A DNA stretch of 64,000 nt from an uncultured Prevotella sp. (GTDB taxonomy: Bacteria; Bacteroidota; Bacteroidia; Bacteroidales; Bacteroidaceae), in the NCBI GenBank assembly GCA_900314935.1, contig OMXE01000011.1, forward strand, positions 41,651-105,650, given 5' to 3'. The notes beneath the pieces were generated by a model. That model searched no databases. It was not told where the DNA came from and saw only the letters and a program-made list of their open reading frames with translations. Positions 26,023-34,700 of the stretch are shown piece by piece. Positions within the stretch are counted from its first letter, which is position 1. Each line of letters opens with the position of its first letter. A program made the position numbers and the translations under genes.

Positions 26023-27006
26023 ATGAAAAAATTAATCTTATCAGCACTCCTTTTCGGAGCCGTATCTTTGGGCGCAGTGGCTCAGGATGATGTTTACTTC
26101 ACCCCCAGTAAGAGCGTGAAGAAATCAATGAGCTCTTACGAGGTGATCAATGATTCTCCCGCTCCTCTTAGCGGCAGCAACCGCGACGTGGACGAGTACA
26201 ATCGTCGTGGTAAGTCAAGTAGCTATTTCAAGAAGATAGGTACTGACTCTCTGGGCAATGATATCATTGAATTCCATACGAGTGCAGAGGATATAACGGA
26301 TACACTGGCTGTCTATCCAGGCACAAAGGTGGAATTCTCGGTGGAAGATGACTATAAGTACAGTCGCCGGCTGAGTCGTTTCGATGACTACTACTGGTAT
26401 GACCCGTGGCTCTATGGTTATTATGGATTCGGTCCGTACTGGCGTTACCGCTATACAGGATTCTGGTATGATCCCTGGTTTGGCTATTATGGCGGCTGGT
26501 ACGATCCCTGGTACTATGGCTACTATGGCATTTACGATCCCTGGTACTATGGCTATTATGGCTGGGGCTACCCCTATAACCGTTGGGGATACGCTTACTA
26601 TGGTACTACATGGTATGTTCCAGGCGGCGTACGTCATTATTCCGGCAACGGGGTGACAGGTACCAGCAACCACGGAACAGTAGGACGTCCTGGTACTACG
26701 ATTGCTAAAGGTGGAAACTACGGCGGCTATCGTGGCAACGGTCAGACTACACGTGCCTATGAAGCTAACCAGAACCGTAACAACAGGGGAACGGCAACTT
26801 CTCCGGGACGTTTCGGCAATAACCGTAACAACACCAACGTGAACACCAATAATAACCGTACCTATACACCTACTCCTGTCAATACCAGCAGAAGCAGCGG
26901 TAGCACTGGCGGTGGCGGCTTCAGTGGCGGTGGCGGCGGTGGAACCCGTAGCAGCGGCAGCACTGGAGGCGGCGGTGGCGGCGGTCGTTTCGGCGGCAGA
27001 AGATAA
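26023..27006 (+). CDS. Secreted protein with Tyr/Trp/Gly repeats and Gly-rich tail
   Basis: 327 residues with a signal peptide (MKKLILSALLFGAVSLGAVAQ). Residues ~20-115 are a soluble charged region. Residues ~120-195 are repeats of YDPWYYGYYG type (at least four). The C-terminal third is Asn/Thr/Ser-rich, then almost pure Gly/Ser ending GRFGGRR. I know no functional assignment; similar proteins occur in Bacteroidales as hypotheticals. The composition suggests an exported adhesive or structural surface protein, but that is inference. Start chosen at the signal peptide Met. Confidence 0.7.
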   Translation: MKKLILSALLFGAVSLGAVAQDDVYFTPSKSVKKSMSSYEVINDSPAPLSGSNRDVDEYNRRGKSSSYFKKIGTDSLGNDIIEFHTSAEDITDTLAVYPGTKVEFSVEDDYKYSRRLSRFDDYYWYDPWLYGYYGFGPYWRYRYTGFWYDPWFGYYGGWYDPWYYGYYGIYDPWYYGYYGWGYPYNRWGYAYYGTTWYVPGGVRHYSGNGVTGTSNHGTVGRPGTTIAKGGNYGGYRGNGQTTRAYEANQNRNNRGTATSPGRFGNNRNNTNVNTNNNRTYTPTPVNTSRSSGSTGGGGFSGGGGGGTRSSGSTGGGGGGGRFGGRR

Positions 27007-27015
27007 AATCCACTC

Positions 27016-27039
27016 AGCGCCTCTCCAAGGAGGGGCGCT
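27016..27039 (+). other. GC-rich hairpin between two exported-protein genes
   Basis: AGCGCCTCTCC pairs with GGAGGGGCGCT across AA (one G-U). No T tract follows, so it may be an attenuator or mRNA stabiliser rather than a full terminator. Confidence 0.5.
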
Positions 27040-27086
27040 CTGGAACAAAGCCATAAAGATTATTAACTAATTATTATTATCAGGAA

Positions 27087-28661
27087 ATGAATATGAAGAA
27101 GATATTTACAATAGCTGTACTCGCTATGGCTGCAATGCCAATGGCAGCGCAAGAAACGTACGAGAATGCCAACATCGCTACAGAAGATCTCAATGGAACT
27201 GCTCGTTATGTAGGTATGGGTGGTGCCATGGAAGCACTGGGAGCTGATATTTCAACCATCGGTACGAACCCTGCAGGTATCGGACTCTTCCGTCATACCA
27301 TGGCCAGTACCTCGTTGAGCGGTCTCGAGTTGCAGGATGCAGAGGACTTCAGTATCGGTAAGAAGACAAAGGTGAGCTTCGATCAGATCGGTTTCGTCTA
27401 TGCGCACCGGTCGGGAGAGAGGTCGTTCCTGAACTTCGCATTCAACTACCACAAGAGTCGTAACTTCAACGATCTGACTGAAGTTAGCGACGGACTCAAT
27501 GGTGCATCGCAGAACAAGCTCTCTTATGCCAAGGGCTTTGAGCAGTTGTTCGATCTGAACTTCGGTAATACCATCACCGGAAACTCCAACGCTTTCTCTC
27601 AGGTGGACTACCTCTACTACAATGCCTTCCTGGGTGATGAAGAGGGTAACCTGTTCTACAACGATGCGAACAGCTACCTGATGCGCAAGGCTTCTAAAGG
27701 TCATATCGGTGCCTATGACTTCAACCTGAGCGGAAATATCAACGACCGTGTTTATCTGGGTTTGACATTAGGCATCAAGGATGTGAACTATAAGTCGTAC
27801 AGCGAATACTCTGAGCAACTGTTGGATTTTAATAACAGGGGTATCGGTAGTACCACACTGGCTGACGAGCGTCGCATCGATGGTTCGGGCTTCGATATCA
27901 AGGCTGGTATCATCTTCCGTCCCGTGGAGACATCTCCGTTCCGCGTTGGTCTGTATGTGAACACTCCGACATGGTATGATCTGAAGACTTCCAACTACAC
28001 GGAGTTGATCAACAACACCAATGTGGGTCTTTACAAGAACTTCAACAGCAGTGAGGTGTATGAGTATAAGCTCTATACCCCATGGAAATTTGGTGCTTCT
28101 TTAGGACATACCGTTGGCAACTGGCTGGCACTGGGTCTTACCTATGAGTATGCTGACTACAGTAATCTCGACAGTCGTTATAATACGGGTGGTACTTATG
28201 ATTGGTATTACGATAACTACTACGAAGACAGCGAGAGCGATTACGTGATGAACAATCACACCGAGTCAACCCTCAAGGGTGTTCACACCCTGAAGGTAGG
28301 TGGTGAGTACATGCTCGACGACGGTCTTTCCTTGAGAGTAGGCTTCAACTACCTCTCTCCGATGTATAGCAAAGACGGCTACAAGGACGGCTCACTCGAC
28401 AGTCCGGGATCCTATTATGCATCAGCCACCGACTATACTAACTGGAAGGGCACGACCCGTGTAATGATTGGTGCTGGTTACCGTTTCGACAAGGTGAGTA
28501 TAGATTTCGCCTATCAGTATAGTCAGAAGAACGGTGAGTTCAGTCCGTTCATGAGCTATTGGACAGCAGATGGCGAGAACATGTCAGACAACGTCTGCAA
28601 TGCTGTGAAACTTAACAAAGAACGCCATCAGTTGTTGTTCACCCTCGGATACCATTTCTAA
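27087..28661 (+). CDS. FadL/OmpP1-like outer membrane beta-barrel protein
   Basis: 524 residues with a signal peptide and a C-terminal Phe (LFTLGYHF), the usual end of a barrel inserted by Bam. The mature N-terminus (LNGTARYVGMGGAMEALGADISTIGTNPAGIGLFR) is the conserved block of the OmpP1/FadL/TodX family. It probably passes hydrophobic or other small substrates across the outer membrane. The GH10-like gene follows 11 bp later, so probably one operon with the next two genes. Confidence 0.8.
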   Translation: MNMKKIFTIAVLAMAAMPMAAQETYENANIATEDLNGTARYVGMGGAMEALGADISTIGTNPAGIGLFRHTMASTSLSGLELQDAEDFSIGKKTKVSFDQIGFVYAHRSGERSFLNFAFNYHKSRNFNDLTEVSDGLNGASQNKLSYAKGFEQLFDLNFGNTITGNSNAFSQVDYLYYNAFLGDEEGNLFYNDANSYLMRKASKGHIGAYDFNLSGNINDRVYLGLTLGIKDVNYKSYSEYSEQLLDFNNRGIGSTTLADERRIDGSGFDIKAGIIFRPVETSPFRVGLYVNTPTWYDLKTSNYTELINNTNVGLYKNFNSSEVYEYKLYTPWKFGASLGHTVGNWLALGLTYEYADYSNLDSRYNTGGTYDWYYDNYYEDSESDYVMNNHTESTLKGVHTLKVGGEYMLDDGLSLRVGFNYLSPMYSKDGYKDGSLDSPGSYYASATDYTNWKGTTRVMIGAGYRFDKVSIDFAYQYSQKNGEFSPFMSYWTADGENMSDNVCNAVKLNKERHQLLFTLGYHF

Positions 28662-28672
28662 ACGATTATACC

Positions 28673-30160
28673 GTGATACATCATAAAAGAACACTATTCA
28701 TTAGCTGCATGCTTTTCTTAGCATGCAGCTATGTTTGTTCTCAGAACAAGCGTGAATTCCGCGGCGCCTGGATACAGGCCGTGAACGGCCAGTGGGTCGG
28801 AGTAGGAACCCAGAAGATGCAGCAGACGCTGACCTACCAGTTGGATGAGCTGATGAAAGATGGGGTGAACGCCATCATCTTCCAGATCCGTCCTGAGTGT
28901 GATGCGCTCTATCAGAGCAATATAGAACCCTGGAGTCGTTTCCTCACTGGAAAGCAGGGCGTAGCCCCGTCACCTTATTGGGATCCGCTGCAGTGGATGG
29001 TCACGGAGTGTCATAAACGAGGCATGGAACTGCATGCCTGGATCAATCCTTACAGGGCCAAGACAAAAACCACCCATGAGCTTGACAGTCGCCATGTAGC
29101 CGTCAGGCATCCGGAGTGGGTGTTCGAGTATGATGATCAGTATATCTTGAATCCCGCCATTCCCGAGTGCCGTAACTTCATCTGTCATGTGGTGGGCGAC
29201 ATTGTGCGCCGTTATGATGTGGATGGATTGCATATCGACGATTACTTCTATCCTTATCCTGCTGCCGGTCAGACCATTCCCGACGACCAGCTGTTCCGTA
29301 GTAATCTCAGGGGATTCACCAACAAAGGCGACTGGCGCCGCGATAACGTGAACCTTTTCATCCGTCAACTCAGCGACACCATCCACCAGAACAAGCCGTG
29401 GGTGAAGTTCGGTGTTTCGCCGTTCGGCATCTACCGTAACAAGAAGAACGATCCTAATGGTAGTAATACCAATGGCTTGCAGAACTACGATGATCTCTAT
29501 GCCGATGTCCTTCTCTGGGTGAACAAGGGATGGGTGGACTACAATGTACCGCAGCTGTATTGGGAGATCGGTCATAAATCAGCCGACTACCAGGAGCTGA
29601 TAGGATGGTGGAACAGATATGCTTCCAACCGTCCGCTGTTCATAGGTGAGGACGTGGAACGTACGGTGAAGAATGCCGACCTGCGTAATCCCAACACCCA
29701 TCAGCTGGCGGCAAAGGTGCAGCTACGCTCACAGATGAGGAACGTGCAGGGTGCGGTACTTTGGTATGCAAAGGCCGCAGTAGATAATATCGGTAATTAC
29801 GGTACTTCGCTTCGCAGCACCTATTGGAGATATCCTGCCCTGCAGCCGCAGATGCCGTTCATCGACGGTAAGGCACCCAAGAAGGTGCGTAAGCCCAAGG
29901 TCATCAACACCCAGGAAGACGGCAATGTGCTCTTCTGGCGTGAGCCGAAGGGGAAGGGATGGAAGAACCAGGCTGTGCGCTATGTGGTGTATCGTTTCAA
30001 CAACGGGGAGCCTATCAATATAGAAGATCCCTCACATATCGTTGCCATCACCCCTAACACCTTCTACCGTCTGCCGGCTCGCAGTCAGCACTCCACCTAT
30101 GTGATTACTGCCCTCGACCAACTGAGTAACGAGAGTAAGATAAAGAAGGTGAAGTTCTAA
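28673..30160 (+). CDS. GHL10 (glycoside hydrolase 10-like, YngK-type) exported protein
   Basis: 495 residues starting at a GTG. A hydrophobic N-terminus with LFLACS could be a lipobox or an ordinary signal peptide. The core begins REFRGAWIQAVNGQW and has FQIRPECDALY, HAWINPYRA, VDGLHIDDYFYPYP and PQLYWEIG, the hallmark blocks of the GHL10 (former DUF187) TIM-barrel. Members include a glucuronic acid/glucosamine peptide-glycan hydrolase, so an envelope glycan substrate is possible. It overlaps no neighbour but is 1 bp from the phosphoesterase gene. Confidence 0.83.
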   Translation: MIHHKRTLFISCMLFLACSYVCSQNKREFRGAWIQAVNGQWVGVGTQKMQQTLTYQLDELMKDGVNAIIFQIRPECDALYQSNIEPWSRFLTGKQGVAPSPYWDPLQWMVTECHKRGMELHAWINPYRAKTKTTHELDSRHVAVRHPEWVFEYDDQYILNPAIPECRNFICHVVGDIVRRYDVDGLHIDDYFYPYPAAGQTIPDDQLFRSNLRGFTNKGDWRRDNVNLFIRQLSDTIHQNKPWVKFGVSPFGIYRNKKNDPNGSNTNGLQNYDDLYADVLLWVNKGWVDYNVPQLYWEIGHKSADYQELIGWWNRYASNRPLFIGEDVERTVKNADLRNPNTHQLAAKVQLRSQMRNVQGAVLWYAKAAVDNIGNYGTSLRSTYWRYPALQPQMPFIDGKAPKKVRKPKVINTQEDGNVLFWREPKGKGWKNQAVRYVVYRFNNGEPINIEDPSHIVAITPNTFYRLPARSQHSTYVITALDQLSNESKIKKVKF

Positions 30161-30161
30161 G

Positions 30162-31256
30162 ATGGCCAAGTTTGGAATACTCATTTTTATGTTATTGCCC
30201 CTCTTGGGCAATGTCTATGTGCTATGGCATGTATGGCGCATCCTGCCGCTTCCTTCCTGGGCGAAGGTCGTGGTGGAGATGTTGATGGTGTTTGCCTTCC
30301 TGCTGTTGTTCGTAGGCTTCTCCCGTCATGTACACATGAGCATGCCCCTTGCCACGGTGGTCTATGAGATCGGTACCTCGTGGCTGATCATCTTACTCTA
30401 TCTGTTCATGGCGTTCCTGCTGCTCGACATCGGGCGTTGGGTTCACCTGGTGCCTGCCACCTTTCTGAAGAACAGCTGGTCGGGAACGTTAGCGGTGACT
30501 GCTTTCATGTTCTTCATTTTCCTTTATGGCAATATTCATTATCATCAGAAAGTAAGACAGCCCTTGATGCTGACTACGGGAAAGATGCTCAGTCGTAAGA
30601 TGAAGGTGGTGATGCTTAGCGATCTGCACCTCGGCTATCACAACCGACGAAGTGAGTTTGCCAAGTGGGTGGATAAGATCAATGAAGAGAAGGCTGATTT
30701 GATTCTGGTGGCTGGCGATATCATCGACAAGAACATACAACCGCTTGAAGAACAGGAGATGCATCATGAGTTCTTACGACTGAATGCGCCCGTTGTGGCC
30801 TGTTTGGGTAATCATGAGTATTATGGTGGTGAGTCGAATGCGCTGTTGTTCTATAAGAAAGCCGATATCACCCTGTTGCGCGACAGCGTGATAACGGTAG
30901 GCGATCTGTGCATCATTGGCAGGGACGACCGTTCCAATCCCAAACGAAAAACACTCAGTGAGCTGATGAAAGGCGTTGACCGCACCAAATACCTGGTGGT
31001 GCTCGACCATCAGCCCATTCAGTTAGAGGAGGCTGAACAGAACGGAATCGATTTCCAGTTGAGTGGTCACACCCATCACGGTCAGGTATGGCCCATTTCC
31101 TGGATCACGGAAAGCATCTACGAGTGTGCCTTCGGAGAATGGCAACGAGGCAGCACCCGCTATTACGTTACCAGCGGAATAGGTATCTGGGGCGGTAAGT
31201 TCCGAATCGGTACCCGTTCAGAGTATGTGGTGGCAGAGATTACACCCGACAGGTAG
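30162..31256 (+). CDS. Membrane calcineurin-like metallophosphoesterase
   Basis: 364 residues. Four hydrophobic helices in the first 130 residues, then the catalytic domain with SDLHLG, AGDIID, GNHEYYGG and SGHTHHGQ, which carry the dimetal ligands. It resembles YkuE/YaeI-type enzymes, some of which act on UDP-diacylglucosamine or other lipid phosphates; substrate not defined here. Third gene of the run starting at 27087. Confidence 0.82.
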   Translation: MAKFGILIFMLLPLLGNVYVLWHVWRILPLPSWAKVVVEMLMVFAFLLLFVGFSRHVHMSMPLATVVYEIGTSWLIILLYLFMAFLLLDIGRWVHLVPATFLKNSWSGTLAVTAFMFFIFLYGNIHYHQKVRQPLMLTTGKMLSRKMKVVMLSDLHLGYHNRRSEFAKWVDKINEEKADLILVAGDIIDKNIQPLEEQEMHHEFLRLNAPVVACLGNHEYYGGESNALLFYKKADITLLRDSVITVGDLCIIGRDDRSNPKRKTLSELMKGVDRTKYLVVLDHQPIQLEEAEQNGIDFQLSGHTHHGQVWPISWITESIYECAFGEWQRGSTRYYVTSGIGIWGGKFRIGTRSEYVVAEITPDR

Positions 31257-31267
31257 TTGGCTGTCGG
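31246..31267. terminator. Hairpin between convergent genes
   Basis: CCGACAG (31246-31252) pairs with CTGTCGG (31261-31267). The phosphoesterase stop lies in the loop and the minus-strand lipoprotein stop is just beyond. The T tract is weak. Confidence 0.5.
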
Positions 31268-31675
31268 TTATTTCGTGTAGTCTTTCGGCGTGAACAGGTA
31301 GTCGTACAGTTTCTTTCCTTTGTCCTTCGACGAGAAGTAAATATAGCGGAAGTTATACTTCGCTTCCTTATAGCGTATCAGGGTAGGGGCGTTCATCACA
31401 TCGCTGAGCAGTGCCTTATGGATATCCTTCTCAGCATCACCGGTCAGCAGCGTGTCGGCTTCACCCCGCAAGGAATAGTAATAACAAATGGTCTTACTCC
31501 CGCGATCGAAGGTCATACTGTCGGAGATAACGTTTGCATCAACCGGTGCAGGACAGTATTTCTCCGTATACTCCTTACATTCCCGTTCCGTCCTTTCGTC
31601 CAGGTTCTCATGACAGGCACTGAGTCCTATTCCCAAAATGGTTGCCATCATCATGGCTCTTGCAAATCCCTTCAT
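31268..31675 (-). CDS. Small lipoprotein of unknown function
   Basis: 135 residues with a lipobox (GLSAC, Cys21). The mature part has a CKEYTEKYC Cys pair and a beta-rich C-terminus (TICYYYSLRGEADTLL, FRYIYFSS). I do not recognise a family. It lies 52 bp downstream of tamB on the same strand, separated by repeat DNA; whether it shares the transcript is unclear. Confidence 0.65.
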   Translation of the reverse strand: MKGFARAMMMATILGIGLSACHENLDERTERECKEYTEKYCPAPVDANVISDSMTFDRGSKTICYYYSLRGEADTLLTGDAEKDIHKALLSDVMNAPTLIRYKEAKYNFRYIYFSSKDKGKKLYDYLFTPKDYTK

Positions 31676-31682
31676 ATATTTA

Positions 31683-31714
31683 TTTTACGATTTTACAATT
31701 TTACAATTTTACGA
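31683..31714. repeat. 8-bp repeat TTTTACRA
   Basis: Four units of TTTTACGA/TTTTACAA between the small lipoprotein and tamB. Confidence 0.75.
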
Positions 31715-31724
31715 TTTCATCATT

Positions 31725-31752
31725 TCCTCACTCCTCATTCCACATTCCACAC
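31725..31752. repeat. 7-bp repeat covering the tamB C-terminus
   Basis: Four heptamers (TCCTCAC, TCCTCAT, TCCACAT, TCCACAC on the plus strand). On the minus strand they encode the last TamB residues (CGMWNEE) and its TGA stop at 31728-31730. Confidence 0.75.
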
Positions 31753-34700
31753 TTTTTGATTCCAAACAAGTCACGCCAGTTATTAAAGTCCTTCTTCATA
31801 ATCAGACCCACGCCCTGTGTGGTAAGACTGTTTCGGGTGAAATACCGGTCGTTGGTCTGGTTATACACCTTAATGGCCAGGTTACCGCTGGGGAACAGCA
31901 GGTAGCGCACATCGAAGTCACCGATGAACGATGTGGTGGCATTGGCATTGTCGCGGTAGCCGAACTGTCCGTTAATCAGCAACCGGTTGTTCAGCAGTCG
32001 TCCGCTGAGCAGACCCTCGTATTCGGCATTGTTCCATCCCTCATCACCTGTAGAGATGTTCGCACCGAAGTTCCAGTTACTCGTGTTGACGAACGAGCTG
32101 AGCACCGAGTTGATCTGCTGACTGATGGTACCGCTGAGTAACGACTGCATGGCCAGACTGGTCTGACTCTGGGTGTTGTTCTCGCCGGCGTTGTTGGTGT
32201 TCTGCGTATAGAAACGACCGATGCTGAGCAGGTATATCACCTGCTGATTCATCTCTTCCTCACCATTGATGAGAGCCCTTACCATCTGCTTGGCATCGGT
32301 ATTGACGGTAGGCAGGTCGAGGTCGAACTCCACATGCGGCTCCTGCGGTGTTCCCGTGATATTCATGATGCAGTCAACACGAATGTTATTACTACTGAAG
32401 CTCTTTCCGATCTGCAGGTCAGAAAGGGGAACGCCGCTGACGGTGTATAGCGCTTTCAGGTTCAGTACGGCATCATAGGGATCACCGCCAAAGACGATGG
32501 TACTGCCCTGCTGGAACTGGAAGTCCTTCTTGATGATGTTCTGGATGGTGAGCTTATAAACGCCATGGTCCACATTATAGTTACCGAACATATCGAACGC
32601 CCCCTTATTAAAATAGGTGGCATGGATGGACCCGTTACCGTTCAGCGCGATGTAGTCGCCGCTGGTCTGGTCCATCAGCACCCGCAGGGTGAAGTCGGGC
32701 GTGGTATTGATCAGGAAGTTAATATGGATATCCGAAGGAATATCCGGTCGTTCAACGGGTATCCCTGTCACCTCCTGCACCTTCTCCGATTCGTTCTTAT
32801 CTCTCCAGGTGATGAACTCCTGTTTAGAGATGGCATCCGGACTCGCTGCGTTGTATTCAATGAACGAGTTTCGTTCGGGTGTTCCGCTGATGTCGAAGTC
32901 GATCCGTCCGCTTCTTCCTGTGATGGCGCAGTTACCTGAAGCGATGACCGTACCATAGAACGTGTTATCGCCGTAGGTGGGGAAGTCGTAGCACAACAAG
33001 TGCTGCGCCTGAATATCCAGGTCGAAAGTGAGTCGGGTGAGATGTTTATGGTGCAGTGCTCCGCTAAGGATACCGATGTTTCCATTCCTGTCGCGTATGG
33101 TATCAGCCCGGAAGATAATCTCGTCGGGAATCAGTCTGACGGTATCATTCTGCATCACATAATGCGTATTCAGTGTGGTGATGTCGAAGCCGCCGTTACC
33201 CACAATCATTCCTGTGAGGTTGATCTCACTGAGGTCGCCAGCCAACCGCAGGTCGCCCGTACCCCTTGCCTCCACATTGTCCATGAAACTCCCGCAGAAC
33301 GACTCCAGGAACTCCAGTCGTGTGTTCCTGGCACCAATGGCCAGATCGATCTCATGTCGTGCAGGCGACACGAAGCCTTTGACGAGCGTTTGTGCCTGAT
33401 CCGTTTCATCAGCATGGGCATCGATATCGATCTGCTTGTCCTCCTCGTTCCAGTTCACCGCTGCATAGAGCGTTCCCATCCTTCCTTCCTGGAAGCGGAA
33501 CTCGCCTACCGACAGGTTAGCGTAGGCCTGGGAATGATGGAATACCGCCTTGACGCAAGCCTTACCAGAGGCTTTGCCGCTGAATTCCACCGAATGGAAG
33601 TTCACGAGGTTCAGGATGTAGTTCACGTCCACATCCTGTAAGTCGGCCACGAGTGAGTCGGCCGCCGATTCCGTGCCCTTACCAGTGATGATGATATGCT
33701 GTTTGTTATGCTCGATGGCGAAGTAGTCAACCAGCAGGTTCTTCTCACTATAGATAATATCCGAGGGCTGCACATGCCATACGGTGTCGTTGACCAGCAC
33801 TTCCGAGGGGTGGATACGCATGTGTGCCGCAGCCTTTCCCTGGTCGGTCTTGAAGAACTCCGTTGTGCTGTTGAATGTTCCCTTGATGGGGTGGGGTTGG
33901 TTGTTGTTCCAGTTCAGACTGGTGATGAGCTCGTTATTCGCAGCGTTGGCATTGAGGTTGATGTCCAGTCGCTGACCGTTGTCCATCAGTTTGCGCAGAT
34001 GACTGCTCACGAGGAGCTCGTTCACATCCGATGTGTGCAGACTTACGATGCCGTCTTCATAGCTCCCGCCGTCGTAGGTGAAAGCCGGTAACCGCATGGT
34101 CATATCCATCTTCTGAGCCTGGTCGTTCATGGTTCCTTCCACATGCATCGGCTGGTTCAGCGTAACAGGGATATGGAGGAAGGTGTTCAGCCAGTCAGAC
34201 CGTGTGATATCTGCGTTGATGGTGAAGTTGTTATGACGCACATTGTTGGTCTTGGGCAGACCTGGCAGGGTGGGGAGCTTCGAGCCGATAAAATTGATGA
34301 TGCTCTGTGGCAGCGAAGCATAGTCGTACTGACCTTGGATATTCACATTACCGAAGTCGCTCTGCATGTTCAGGTACCGCAAGTCTCCGTCATTGGCCGC
34401 CAGCAGGTGAAGATCGTTCAATGCATAACTCTCTTCCGAGGAGGTCATCGAGAAATGACTGATGTCGAGTGTTCCGTTCATGTTACTGAGCGAGTTGCCG
34501 GTGAAGTCGGCATCGATGTCGGCATCGAAAGAAGCATCCTTGAACTGGTTCGACAGATGCAAGGCCTGCGGATTGAAGTGGCGAACGGTACCGGTGAGGT
34601 TGGTTTTCGACTGCTGACCGTTCAACAGAATCATACCCGAAACATCAATATCGCCATTGGGATCTGTCAGGGTTAGCTGACCGTTAAAGGTATTCTTCTG

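Noticed and set aside
26215-27054. 279-codon minus-strand frame over the Tyr/Gly-repeat gene
   Set aside because: Its Ala/Thr/Ile-rich sequence is the complement of the Gly/Tyr repeats; the plus strand has a signal peptide and promoter.
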